DNA from: Endocalyx cinctus
Taxonomy: Eukaryota; Ascomycota; Sordariomycetes; Amphisphaeriales; Apiosporaceae
Length of the DNA stretch: 64,000 nt
Direction: 5' to 3'
NCBI GenBank assembly: GCA_001600455.1
Contig: BCKC01000003.1
Coordinates: 2,704,315-2,768,314 of the forward strand
The notes beneath the pieces were generated by a model. That model did no database searches. It was given only the letters and a program-made list of their open reading frames with translations, and had not been told where the DNA came from. This document shows, one piece after another, positions 43,536-55,300 of this stretch. The translations under genes were made by a program, and so were the position numbers. The number at the start of each line of letters is the position of its first letter. The first letter of the stretch is position 1.

Positions 43536-46500
43536 GCAGACATCAAATCTGCTGGAAGCAGTAATTACAATAGGTTCTGCATTTGATGTAAATTAGAGAT
43601 AGAAAGCATCAGTTGCTCACGTTATAGATGACATATGCATAGATATATTGGATTAGGCGTTCAGGCGTTACAATAGAGGTATAGAGTTTTACTTTGGGGA
43701 GTTTTGTTATTGGTATGATAGAAGGGACATGATATTATTGGATATGGGATAACTTATGAAGGCAATGACTGTATTGGAGAGGTATTACTATCGCCTCCTT
43801 ATAAATTCTATAGACGCACATTATACTTAATTACTACCCTGCATCTACCCTGTGCCACGCTTCAATGTGCACCACCTAAGCCTACTGGTATTATTGCAAC
43901 GACGGCATCGTTGAGCTCATTATATATTTGACGGTATTCATAGAGTCTGCGCTAAGAAGAATGCGCCTGCTGATGAAGAAGTAAAGTATAAATATATGAA
44001 AAACATTCGAGTCACTTTTATCGTTGAAACATCTACTATAAAAACTTTCAGAAATATTACTCAAGAGGTTTTATGCATGTTGATAAGAAACCCGTACAGA
44101 AAACATGAAATTCTTTCTGTCCTTCGCTGGTTGGTATTTCCGGTAATCTGAATACGGCCATGGTAGATATATATTTGTGAAACGAATGCCGGATAATTAG
44201 CACTAAGATCAAATGCCTGAATCTCGCGAGTCTTCTATCTAACTAGACACAACCATGCTTTATCAGTCAAGTCTTCTTCCCTAGATGGACACATTTAATG
44301 AAATGTTTGAGAATAGTTGTCATCACTCCTCAACTAGAGGCTCACATGCGTCTATGAGCTGGAAGTTTACGTCTAGACTTTAGTTATTAAGCCCCATCTC
44401 GCACTTGCAGTAATAGATGCTGCCTTGAAGGAGACATCAGTCCATTTTATACTCTGTCTACTTCTTCCGCTCATTACTTTTTGACTTCATTCCAATACTA
44501 TATAGCAGTGCCATCCGCGATACCATGTCTTAGTGTTTTGGTATTAATTATCAAGTATTAAGTAATACGAGGTTTCACGTGGAACATGAGATCAAAAATA
44601 TCACTTATTGAACGAAATGATTCATAATACGAATGATTTAGTTTTTGGAACTTTAACTTTTTGCAAATAGTAAAAAAGAGTGGTATATAAATCAGGATGC
44701 TTTAAGATCAGTAGTTACTTCGTATTTGCGCCACCATATAACTAACAGGAGGCTTTCAAATTACCGAGAGTCTTTGCATGATCTACTGTAGTTAATACGA
44801 AGTAATTCGAAATCGCTATAACTGTGAGATAATTATTCAGGTAATGTGGCTGAATCTAAGACATAAGTAATCATATAAATCGCAATAATCTATAAAGATG
44901 AAGCCTCTTTGATTATGAGTGACGTCAATCAAACTTGAAATAAAGTTAAGCTCGATTCCTAACATTCCTAACAGCGCGTTCTATTCGACTTTCGACATGT
45001 AGGTCGGATCGGCATTGAAAACTTGCTGTAGAGCCCCGATTACCCCTATTCATGGAAACTAAGCGGGCGTAAGGACTAGCTAGTTAATAGTACCTATTCA
45101 GCTCGCTGACATGAATACGTAGATCGTAATTGAGTCATAAGATGTTTCATACAACTGTGTAAGAGAGATTTTCATGATTCAAACATAATCGAGTTAGGAT
45201 GACGTGAAATATACATGTATTAGAACACAGCTTTACGCACCGCGTCATTATTAGGACATATTCAGCATTGTTACACAAGACGAACATCGGTCAAAACACT
45301 CTCTAATTGTAGATGTATAATATCATAGAGATTGAACAAAGCATTCTCATATCGGATAATAGTCTTTTATTCTCCCTCTTTCCATGCCGTTCACACTCCC
45401 AACGTTTCTTCCCCTCCTTTTGCTCTTGAAAGCATCAACCATAACCGAATCTGAAAACCGAAACTTGAACAATAAAAAGGGGCAATGACCAAATTGGTTC
45501 TTGCCCTTTTTTCAAGACCAACATTTGATAATATCGGCTTCAGAGCTGAGTGATCGTTCGTGGGTTATAGCGACAGTTTTTCTCTTTTCCAGCATCAAAG
45601 GTTCTGAGGGCTCAGAAATCAGCAGGAACTCTCTCAATCCCATTTCCCCCATGGTAGTAGGTCCTCTGCTCTGGAAAGTGTAATCATACAGGTGCCCTAA
45701 ATATGGGTTTACATTGTCGATGTGGGCTCAACGGAGATAGAGCCGCGTTATCGCATAGCCCACGGTCATCGATACTGTTGAGTGGCTTTCCAGGACCTCA
45801 TATGGGCCTATCTATTCTGGTCGGAACTTTGCGTAACCGGCGTCATCATGGGTGGCTCGTGATGGGCGGCAATGAGTGTCGCCGCGTACGGGTTGGTCGA
45901 CCCGGTGCCAATGATTTCTTTCTTATGAATAGCTAAGTTTAGAAGAAACTTTTGGCGTGTCCAGTCGTCCTGTATTTGAGCTATTCTGTAGCCATTGACG
46001 CGCTTCAAACCTATAAGTATCTGTTATTCTTGGTCTTCAGGTGTATTTAAGGTAGCTGGTATAAATGCCTAGTAATGATACTCTAGAACGAACACATCCA
46101 AGCCGACGTAGAGAATTTCTTCTCCCAGGTATTACTGGAGGTAAGCTTGCAACTTACAGAAGATCCTAAGTCTCAAGTCAACCTAGACTTAGAAGAGAGA
46201 GTGGAGTAGTGATAAAAGTTTTTGAACCATAGTAATGATTAAAAACTGCATCAAACTAGATAGAACGACCTGAGACACTGGGCATAGTGCTGAAAGTCTA
46301 CTGATAGTTAGATGAGTAATTTATCTGTCAGGTTATATACTTTTATTCAGGAATGTGAGGTGGCAAGAGGGCAAGCAGCAGCTTGTCCGTATTTCTCAGC
46401 TTCCTTTCCGCAACGTTCGTCGTTAACTGTTACTTTATGAACTTGAGTCAAGATAAGAAGAATCATTTGATAGTTATTTAGCATTGTGATACGAGAAAAA

Positions 46501-47269
46501 TAGGTTTAATTTTCTTCGTTTAAATACGGGAAGTTAGTCACATAGTTAGAAACAACCACAGCACGCCTTGTTACACGACATAGTACGAGGATGCTATGCT
46601 GACAATATCTGTAACAGATTTATCATGAATCCACACACCATTGCTGCATGGCAGCATGGGAATTACACTTTTGCCTATCCCAACCCCTGTCTCCAATCCA
46701 TGTCAACCCACAAATCGTCGATCGGAGGATGCTTATTTTTAGGCGCTCCTCCGCATACATAACATATCCCAAGTAGGATAGTTTGTATACCATTTGTTCA
46801 AGCAGATGTATTACTCGTCCCAGTTAATATACAAAATACGGGCTGGTATGGGATTTGGCTACGTCACGCTGCAGGTAGTCGGCTTCAGCTGCAAAACATC
46901 CCAACCAGTTAAAATCACGGGATCTTAAGTCTGACACGAAAGAATGGCTCACTCACTTAGCAAAGGATTCCCTAAATGACAAAATACCACATGTTCCGTC
47001 TTTGCTTATAATATTACGCCCTTTTGAGAATGGGGTTCGATATCGATTTCTCTATTCCACCCTGGAATACCAAGACTTTTGTGCTTACACACCAACACGT
47101 TATTATTTCAGCCAACTTGAAAAAAAATGCTTTTTTCTCTTCCTCTTTTTCTTGGGCAGCATTCTAATATGTCTTTCCCGATAATTTCTCTCCGTCATTT
47201 CTTGGTGTTGACATTCTAGAAGCCCTGCACCCTTTTTTGCTTGGTTTGGCACAGCATGCGAACATTATA
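43536..47269. other. large AT-rich intergenic region
   Basis: About 3.7 kb. It holds a 91-bp element with 12-bp perfect terminal inverted repeats (44715-44805). A minus-strand frame at 45808-46008 has coding-like composition (GTGSTNPYAATLIAA) but no ATG. No other gene was recognised. Confidence 0.5.
44715..44805. repeat. 91-bp segment with perfect 12-bp inverted termini
   Basis: TTACTTCGTATT at 44715-44726 is exactly complementary to AATACGAAGTAA at 44794-44805, with 67 nt between. No clear target-site duplication was seen. It may be a small MITE-like relic or a hairpin. Confidence 0.55.
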
Positions 47270-48773
47270 ATGCATGTGAACATAGGGTTGGTTATTGGAT
47301 TTTTGTTTTTTGTAAGTATTCATCTGTTTTGATTGATTTTAGTCTTGTTATGAGCGAAACTACCTGAGGCTCTCTCATACGCGTTGCGCACGGGAAATTT
47401 TGCCCCTTTTAGAACTTGGATTGCCGCTCTGGTTAGATATTCACAGAATTAACCATTTCTCGGTAATCACAGTACGTCTCTCTTGTTGGATATACCCGGT
47501 CAATATGTTGGAAAGACCCAACGTCGCACTTTTTTCAGGCCAAGCGGGCGCACGAACCTACATATTCAGCGCACCGAATCCAACAAGCCGTACAATACGC
47601 CGATGATCTCGCCGGTAATAGCGCAGAGCAATGGCCACCATGGTCCCATAATAGCTACTCGGCGCGCTCACCTAAAATGTGCATCGGCGTTCCTTCGGTG
47701 CAGAGGAAGGGAATATCGTACCTCAAGTCAACGATAGGCTCCATGCAGCACGGTCTCAGCGCGGAGGAGCGGGCAGATCTCTATTTTGTCGTATTACTCG
47801 CCCACACAAATCCGAAGAAGCATACAGACTACAATGAACCGTGGCTTAAGACCATGGCGGATGAGTTACCCTTGTATAGCGACGACACGAAACGACTGAG
47901 CATTGCTAGGATCATGGAAACCGGCAAAAGTCATGAAAGTAAAGCCAAGTTCGATTACTCGGTACTCATGGAAGAATGCGTGAAGACAGGCGCTCCCTAT
48001 ATCATGATGATAGAAGATGATGTAGTGTTTATGGACGGTTGGTGGCATCGGGTCTTGCGCGCATTGGATACTGCCACCACCAGTTCTTGGGAGATTGGGC
48101 ACACGAATTGTAAGTCAGCAAGACATGCTTTATTCTCAATGTGTATTCTTTTTGTTCCTCTGCTAACTAAAGGGAAATATTAGTTCTCTACCTGCGACTA
48201 TTTTACTACGAAGGCCTTTTGGGTTGGAACTCGGAGTCCTGGCTGAGCTATCTCGGCTCATCCCTAGCCGTTACGGTCCTCGTTCTGGGCGTCCTATCTC
48301 TGTCCCGACGTTACATCCCGGCGACACGACCGTATCTCACGCGTCCGGTATTTGTTCTCACAACGCTCGTGTTCATGCCCCTCCTTATCGCCTTGTATTT
48401 CGCCGCGGGCGGTAACTGCGTGCTCCCTCGGCCGGAGGGTGTACACCTGATGCCAGACCACGCGTGTTGCGGTCAGGGGCTCGTGTTCCCGCGTGCTACT
48501 GTCATGGACGAGCTACTACCCCTGTTCCAGAGTAATCACTGGTCAGGAGTACCGACCGACACCTTTATAGAGGAACACGCTGACGCGACTGGAGGGTTAC
48601 GATGGGCCTTGACGCCGGTGGTAATGCAACACGTAGGCGGGTTGAGTAGTCATGGTGTACCTAGGGGTGGCGGCATGACACCGAGTAAGCTTTGGAATTT
48701 TGGGTTTGAGGGGAATGACCCTGCCGCTTTGGCTAAGGAACATTTTTTAGCGAGCCATAACCAAACATATTAA
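47270..48773 (+). CDS. PGAP4-like GPI-GalNAc transferase
   Basis: Three exons were deduced: 47270-47311, 47473-48109 and 48184-48773, giving 422 residues. Exon 1 encodes 14 hydrophobic residues that join to YVSLVGYTRSICWKDPTS, forming the N-terminal membrane anchor typical of the family; this first exon is the least certain part. RKGISYLKSTIGSM and LAHTNPKKHTDYNEPW follow, then the metal-binding EDD motif (MMIEDDVVFMDGWW, residues 195-197). After LYLRLFYYEGLLGWNSESW come two close membrane helices inserted in the transferase domain, then CCGQGLVFPR and LTPVVMQHVG. Mammalian PGAP4 adds GalNAc to GPI anchors in the Golgi; fungal relatives share the layout. The substrate in this fungus is inferred. 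Confidence 0.83.
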
Positions 48774-50756
48774 TTATACAATATATATACATATCGACCT
48801 GTTACATCATATTTGATCCTCTAAGTATGTCCTATCATCATGATAAAAATTGCAGTCAGCCACCATGTAGTTAAATGTCTAAACAAGATGCGTGTAGATT
48901 AAGATTCACACTTTGTATCCGGGTTTCTGGTGTAAGAACTTCCATATCCAGGAAACCCCATGATCAACATGTATCGTACCACGATCTGAATCTCTTGGTT
49001 TTCTTAGGGTTCTCTTTTAGGCCCACTTCATCAACCAGGTATTGCCTTCGTATTGCTCGCTAAGCCTCTGGGCGGCTGGGCGGGTGCTTAACTCGTGTCT
49101 TATTTTAACCTTAATTAATATGAAGTGTGTAGATCAGATATTAAATAATTACTTGATGATATTTACTTTTTGCTTTCCCTCGTCATAATTTCTCCTTGTC
49201 ATCTTTCCTGGGTTCCGGTTATATATTAACGGCACTCACATATTACACATGTCAAGCAATCTCATTCTACGGATAATATATGCAGAAAAAATGTGATACT
49301 AATTATTGTCTAATAATATTTGAAGAGTTAAATCCATTTTCTATGTTTCCCTTTTTCCGGCTTACTGGAAGCCATGTTCGGGGGGAAACAGATTGTCATG
49401 TGTAAAATATGTGTAATATTAGTTGCCAACCAGGACCGGATCAGATATTAACGTGCGCCCGTTGAACGTGTTTTCAGAAATACCATTGGAACCAAAGTGA
49501 TAACTGAAGTTATCTGAAAATGAATTCACCACTCTCAGCTTTTCGTTAATGATGACAAGTAATTACTTATAAATGTTCTTATTTGATGTCTTAAGGTCTT
49601 GTTTCCTTTCCAATATCTCCAATAAAATTTGGATCAAGGCAATCAAAAGAGAAAGCACAATAAAAACAAGACATATAGAAATATGAAGCAGATATAGTGG
49701 CCTCGAATGATAAGGAATCTGTGTTTGAAGATAAAGAGATACGTTAAAGCTTGCGTGGAAACTAGGTTCCGGGTCATAGTTGTTTCCAGATCATATTGTC
49801 CAATCCCTTAAACGTCAGAATGCTCAGGGAGTAGTAAGGCCCGTTGGTCATGCTGTGCTTCCATGTTTTCCGTTGCTTGTAGATGTGAAATATGGGGAAG
49901 AAAGCGAAATAGGCGTAGGCAGAACTGAAAGTGATCAAGTTCTATTCTCCAGTCTCGAGCGTTATAACCTACCACAGTAGTGATGGGGTATATTTGCATG
50001 TAGTATTGGGGCTAAGTCATTGAAAAGATTTCACGGTCTAACTTTGCTATTCTATTAATAAATGTCTTCTGGTAATAATCTGCCGTCTAGAGAGATATAA
50101 CTAAGACGAGATAGGGTTGTTTGGATCACTTCAAGCTATACCTAAATTCATGTGGCATTTTTTACCATCATACTCTCTATTTTCTTTCCCCTTGAGAATA
50201 TTCACAGCTTCCCGCTATCTATTTCCTTGGCTCCATCAAGAAAACACTGTCCTATACTATCCTCAAATCTTGGATTCAACCCTGCGTTCACAAACCACGC
50301 CATCGCTTGCCCTCATAATTAGAGGCCTTGTACAGCCAAGAATAAAATCTATACACAGATAGAACTCAGCTATAGGAGAAAGCTTTTCAGGTCTCTTACT
50401 GAGAGTCTGTTCGTCTCGACAGAGAGTTTGGGCGATGAGTGGGGTCATTGCAATAGTCTCTAATATAGAATAGGGGTAGTGGTACGCCTGAAAGGAATAT
50501 GTTATGAAAAATAAGTTCCTCGGTTCTATATCTATATAACAGTACTTCTTTTTCCTTTCTATCCTTTGAGGCAAGTACGTTATAATAGTGATAAAGAATT
50601 TTAAATAAACAATAATCTACTTGTGTGTGGTGCGTGCGCCTCCTTCTCATTTTTCTTCACCGCAAATAGCGGTAAGTTGTGGTTCATGTGATCACAATCG
50701 ATATATTCTTTCCTGTTAATGTCAAATAATCTATCATTACTCTAACAAATAATGAA
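48774..50756. other. intergenic, AT-rich
   Basis: About 2 kb before the tRNA-like gene. No frames with coding character and no motif were recognised. Confidence 0.6.
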
Positions 50757-50844
50757 GTAATAGTAGCTCAGTTGGTTAGAGCGTGAACATGGGTTTAATA
50801 CCCCCCATGTTTGAAGGTCCTGCGTTCAAATCGCAGCTATTGCA
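50757..50844 (+). tRNA. tRNA-like gene with probable intron, isotype uncertain
   Basis: Acceptor strands GTAATAG (50757-50763) and CTATTGC (50837-50843) pair with one G-T wobble, and A is the discriminator. A-box TAGCTCAGTTGG and B-box GTTCAAATC are good, with D stem GCTC/GAGC and T arm CTGCG-TTCAAAT-CGCAG. The anticodon arm TGAAC/GTTTG has two wobbles. It holds A-T-GGG, whose GGG can pair with a CCC run in an about 13-nt insert, as introns do with anticodons. A GGG (Pro) anticodon would be unusual in a eukaryote, so this may be a tRNA relic kept as a Pol III promoter. Confidence 0.65.
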
Positions 50845-50846
50845 TC

Positions 50847-50889
50847 TGAGGTGAGAGGGCTGATGCTTTCAATCAGCTCTGTCACCTCA
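50847..50889 (+). ncRNA. 18-bp hairpin in the tRNA 3' trailer, candidate small-RNA precursor
   Basis: TGAGGTGAGAGGGCTGAT (50847-50864) pairs with ATCAGCTCTGTCACCTCA (50872-50889) around a 7-nt loop. There is one G-G mismatch and one G-T wobble in 18 positions. The stem starts two bases after the tRNA discriminator and ends directly at the T9 terminator. No run of four or more T occurs between the tRNA start and that terminator, so one Pol III transcript should cover tRNA and hairpin. Confidence 0.6.
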
Positions 50890-50898
50890 TTTTTTTTT
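50890..50898 (+). terminator. Pol III T9 terminator
   Basis: Nine T follow the hairpin directly. This is the first T run of four or more after the tRNA-like gene begins. Confidence 0.75.
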
Positions 50899-51245
50899 GG
50901 CCCTTTTCAGTAAATTATAATCAAATTTCCTAAATCATTTCGCAAGTTTCCATATGTTAATAGATAATAATAGTCCATGTGAGTATAAATGAGCACATAC
51001 ACATCGCATCTTCTAAAATCTTAACGATAACGATCCAGGGGTATATTATGTCTCTGTCAAGTTATAAAGAGGGTATTCTGATATTCTATATGCTCAATAA
51101 TCAAATAAATAGCCAAATCCATCCATCCATTCATCCATGCCGACATAACCCACATACTCCATACCCTTTACCGCCCTCCTTAAAGTCCAGATTGCTTCCC
51201 TATATATACCCATCATTATAAACTAACTCGCCCTCGCTATGACGT
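50899..51245. other. intergenic
   Basis: Short spacer with a CCATCCAT-type repeat around 51120-51137. No gene was found. Confidence 0.6.
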
Positions 51246-52444
51246 CTAATTCGCATCCTTAGCCACCTTCACGAGCAGACATCCGATACCGTCCCCACCT
51301 CCCCATTGTCGATGCGCCTCCTGGATATCGTCCATATCCCAGACCTTCTTAATCGGGACTTCGACTTTCCCGTCCTTCATCAGTTCGAGTACCGAAGCGG
51401 TGTCTTCCCGGTAGTAGGTCGAGTCGCGGTTGACGCCGAAGAAGGTCGTCCGCTTCTTGGTCAGCGGGTTGAGGTTGCGGGAGAACATCTTTAGGATGGG
51501 CCCCGTCGGGTTCCGCGTCCGGCCGTTTAGCGAGTTCGAGTTGTTGCCGTACGCCACCAGTATGCCCTTGGGGGAGAGGATCGAGTAGCTCTCGTCAAAG
51601 CTCTCAAAGCCTAGGGGATCGAATACCGCGTCGGCGCCTCCCAGGGCCGACATCTCCCCCATCCACTCCTTGTCCGTGTACACAAACGGCGCGCCGCCGT
51701 ACTTCCTGATCTCTTCGTGGTTCCGCGTGCTCGCCGTTCCGTATACCTCGGCCCCTAGAAGTCGGCTCAGGATCATGATGCCGCTGCCGACGGCGCCGCT
51801 CATTCCGTGCACGAACACCTTCTGCCCCTTCGTCACTTTCGCCGTTCGCGTTACCATCATATCTTTCGATGACACATGTTAGCTCTTTCGTATAACTCTC
51901 CGTTTACATACCTTCTCCACCTCATTAAAAAGAAGAGGAGAGGGCAGAGAGTTCGCTGATATTATACACTTACTAAGAAAATATTGTTAGTATGAGAAAA
52001 CATTTCAATGGGAGAAAGGGGAAGTTTCTCAGAGAGGGCTTACCAAGCTGTGAGCCAATCGCAGGGAATAGCCGCCGCCTGTTTGAGATCTACGCCGTTG
52101 GGGACTTTGACGCAGTACTTAGCCGGCTGGTTTACAAAGTCGGCCTGGGCGTCGTATTTGGTGAGTACGACAACGGCGTCTCCTTCCTTCAGATCGTAAT
52201 CCCCGCAGCCCTCGCCGACCTTGCGCACGACACCGCCCAGGCAGTATCCGGGAGTTAGAGGAGCCTTCTTCTGGAGGGGGTAGATGCCCATCCGCATGTT
52301 GATGTCGGATCCGCCGAAGTTCGCGTACGTGGTGGCGATCTGCACTTGCCCCTTAGGCGGGTCCGGACAGGAGGCGTCACGGACTACCTTGACGACGTCG
52401 GCATCGCCAAAGGCGGTTATTACTACTTTTCGGGTAGTCGTCAT
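51246..52444 (-). CDS. MDR-family reductase (synaptic-vesicle VAT-1/quinone-oxidoreductase-like), splice phase broken
   Basis: Two coding blocks fit one protein: 52444 to about 52047 (MTTTRKVVITAFGDADVVKV, GroES-like) and about 51849 to 51246 (VTKGQKVFVHGMSGAVGSGI nucleotide loop, then GFESFDESYSILSPKGILVAYGNN). Relatives are NADPH-dependent quinone/enone reductases. Family alignment needs exon 1 to end after ACA-GCT-T and exon 2 to start AT-ATG-ATG (TAY-MMV). The only GT donor, GTAAGC, lies one base further on (GCTTG|GTAAGC), so canonical splicing to the CGAAAG acceptor makes an in-frame TGA at the join. Either one extra G has killed the gene, or the base is an assembly error, or an unusual site is used. 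All other residues look conserved. Confidence 0.7.
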
Positions 52445-53941
52445 GGTTGTTGGGTAAAAATAGACTGAGCGGTAAACTTGGAATAGCTGTAGAGATAAGC
52501 AGAGTAAATTCGTGGGTGTCTTAGAGAAGCGATAATAATGATGTTAGATTTGAAGTTGATATGATAAAAACATAGAATGAATTATCAGAGGTGCATCGTC
52601 TACATATACTTTTCGAACAGTCAACCACTTGAGTGTTCGGTCGTCGACATCTGACGTGATAAAATTAGACATCCGAATATCATGCGAATAACAGCGATAC
52701 TAGTATCGTGCGGCAAAGCATTTGAATTCAATATAAATGATCTCAACTGTTCCAATAGCCCGAGCAAGGACTATCCATCCTACTTGGTAAGCTGACATCT
52801 CGTCTACACTATCGTTATTAAATCAGACTCAAACAGATTAATTTGACGTTGCCGGCCACTAAGTTAGATCGTTCGCATTCTACACCAATGGTGATACAGA
52901 ATTCACGCGAACCTTACCGATCCTCCAAGACTCTGGGCAAATTTACTTGATCAAAGTCGCATCAATAGCGGATTTCAATCGAAGCCGAAAGGAAGATCCT
53001 AGACTGAAATAATGTGGCGTCGTTGTCTTCAGATTAGCGTACCAATCTATCTCTACCTAGAGGGAGAAATTCCAGACATAATCACTGTAAAATATAGTGC
53101 GAATGTACAGTATTCCAAGCATAAATCACAGTATTTTCGAGCCAAAAAAAAAAACGTCAGATTTCAAGCCTCTGTCGGCTCAATTATTCTACCGCCCTTC
53201 AGCTCGGAGTCTACTCGCCCCACCGTGGCCGAAAACTTACCGACCACCCAACCACCAACGTAACATCATGAACCCGTGAGAATATATTCGGAAAAAAAAA
53301 GAGGACGGGAAACGAATGCGAAATTTAATTACATATGCGCCAAGATGCTGATTCTCAAGCATATTCATTTTCTCCGTCTTGTAGAGCACAGCAGCTAACA
53401 ATGTGATACCAAATTAATCACAAGGCACCCAATGTAAGAGGCCTTGGGAGTTAATCTCGACTCTTTTCAAAACCACCATCGTCATAAGTTCACGACTCCT
53501 AAATTTGTTACTATCCGTCGTAACATCATTTACAGTACGAAGATAACCGAACTATATGCCTTAGATACATGTTTCTTAAATATGATTTGCGTCTCTCTAT
53601 AGAGTCAGACTAACTAGCAGTCATGTGCCTAATAACCCATCGTCTTGACGATGGGTTCAATTATTTTCTATGGAATCAAATTATATAAACTTCTTTTTTG
53701 TTGCGTATCTTTCCCTAGCTTTTATCGCCCGGGATCGGTTCTTGTTCTTTTTGTCCCGCCACCCATAAAACGCCGTGAAACTCCCGTGACGCACGTAATT
53801 GCTAGTACCTAATCGTACAAGAAAATGGTGAGCAAAGACATCGCAAGCGATCTCCTATGCAGACAGTATTGGCTCCACACTTGGAAATATCATAAAATCC
53901 GGCAAAGAAAGTGGAATATACGAGTCCGTTGCCGCTCTCGC
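52445..53941. other. intergenic
   Basis: Spacer between two minus-strand genes. It includes the perfect hairpin at 53634-53657. Frames on the plus strand here and at 53825-54637 are shadows or low-complexity. Confidence 0.6.
53634..53657. repeat. perfect 11-bp inverted repeat
   Basis: AACCCATCGTC and GACGATGGGTT are separated by two T, giving a stem of 10-11 bp. It lies 285 bp beyond the CDC73 stop codon on its 3' side. Confidence 0.8.
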
Positions 53942-55300
53942 TCATATCGACGACGGGGCCTGGTCTCTCTTCCAACCTTTACTTCGCATATTGCTCTCGA
54001 TGAGCTTCCAAATACCCTCGACCGCCTCGCGATCCCTCCATCGGCTCGAGTCGATGCCCGTCAGCGTCGCGTTCTTCCAGCGATCGACCGAAACGTTCAT
54101 GACCCTGTGACCCCACCCCCTGACGCTCTCGGGCGGCTGCTCGCCTCGCCAGCCGACGTAGATGCCCGGCACGTGGCGGAACAGCTCGTTCGGGTTCGAC
54201 CACTTGTAGTTCTTGAACTGCCAGCTCTGGCCCGTGGTGAAGACGGCAACGACGAGGTTCCAGTACTCGGGCTTGAACTGCTCCGTCCCTTCCACGAGGA
54301 TGAACCGCATCGGTCGCGTCGGGTCGATGTCTTTCACCAACCGGTTGATGTGCAGACGACTCGCGCTCGTACTAGAGCTGGCCGCGAGCGAGTCCGGCGG
54401 TATGTACTGTCCGTTCTCGAGGAAGGACTTGATGTTCGACATGCGGAGGAGAGACGATGCCGAAGGGGAGAGGAGGATGATGGGGTCCGGTCGCCTTGTC
54501 TTTTGATGCGACGCGAGAGACGGGTTGCTGGAGATGTGCGAGGAGGACGGGTGCTGGGGTTTCTTAACCATGAACTGCGCCGCGAGCTTGTGTATATGCG
54601 AGAAATCCTATTACGAAAGAAAACAACCCGTTGTTAGAAATACATATATTTCACATCCGCTTAAATAGGAGGAAAGGTTGAGAAGAAGACTTACCGTGGG
54701 CTTAATTCCTCTTAAAGCTGTATTTCGATCGCCCATCTTACGCTCGCTGTTGTATATGACGGCCAACCTCGGGTCCAGAGTGCCCTTTCCTGATCTTCCC
54801 AGCGCCGCGCCAATGGCAGGAGCGGCGGCTCCTCCTTTCGAAGCAAGGGCCGCGGCGGCCGTGGACGCGGCACCGTCTCCATCGCCAACCAAGGGTTGTA
54901 TGTACTCGCTTTCCTCGCTGGCGCCCTCGAGCCAGGTAATGAGATCGAGGCGCTCGACGAACGCGAGACCTCTGACGGCCTTACCGCCCTTGGAACCAAG
55001 CTCCTCGTTCAGCTGCGCCGCTAGTGCGTTATACTCGGTGATTCGGAGGTCGCGATTGAGCCAGGCGAAGTAAATGCTACGAAGGTCGACGGGCGAGTCG
55101 TTCGACACGAACCGCGTCACCGCGTCGATCGGCAGGGACTTCCGGCTCGAGGACGAAGAGGACGAGAAGGTGAGATGGGTGGCTTGAGCTAGGGTCGCTT
55201 CGGGCGCGGAGGCGTCATCCGACGCGGTCGGTTGGATCGTGCTGCCGGACGCGATCGACTGCCGGAGCAGGAGGAGAGGGTCCTGTTCAACGGCAGCCAT
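53942..55300 (-). CDS. CDC73: Paf1 complex subunit CDC73 (parafibromin-like)
   Basis: Two exons were deduced (minus order): 55300-54695 and 54607-53942, giving 423 residues. The N-terminus (DPLLLLRQSIASGSTIQPT) and central WLNRDLRITEYNAL with LITWLEGASEESEYI fit CDC73. The C-terminal Ras-like domain reads RRPDPIILLSPSASSLLRMSN, then INRLVKDIDPTRPMRFILVEG, WNLVVAVFTTGQSWQFKNYKW and NPNELFRHVPGIYVGWRGE, the strongest family signature. CDC73 acts in the Paf1 complex on elongating RNA polymerase II, promoting histone modification and 3'-end processing, in the nucleus. Ser- and Ala-rich low-complexity stretches interrupt the N-terminal part. The frame is intact and the length typical. It shares an upstream sequence motif with CLP1. 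Confidence 0.93.

Noticed and set aside
45808..46008. Minus-strand frame with coding-like composition (AATLIAAHHEPP)
   Set aside because: No ATG start and no joinable exon was found on either side; possibly a relic.
47312..47342. 31-nt intron in the PGAP4-like gene
   Set aside because: Too short; the acceptor at 47471-47472 gives a normal-length intron and restores the family's DPTS-containing N-terminus.
53825..54637. 270-codon plus-strand frame, Arg-rich
   Set aside because: It is the antisense shadow of the CDC73 second exon.
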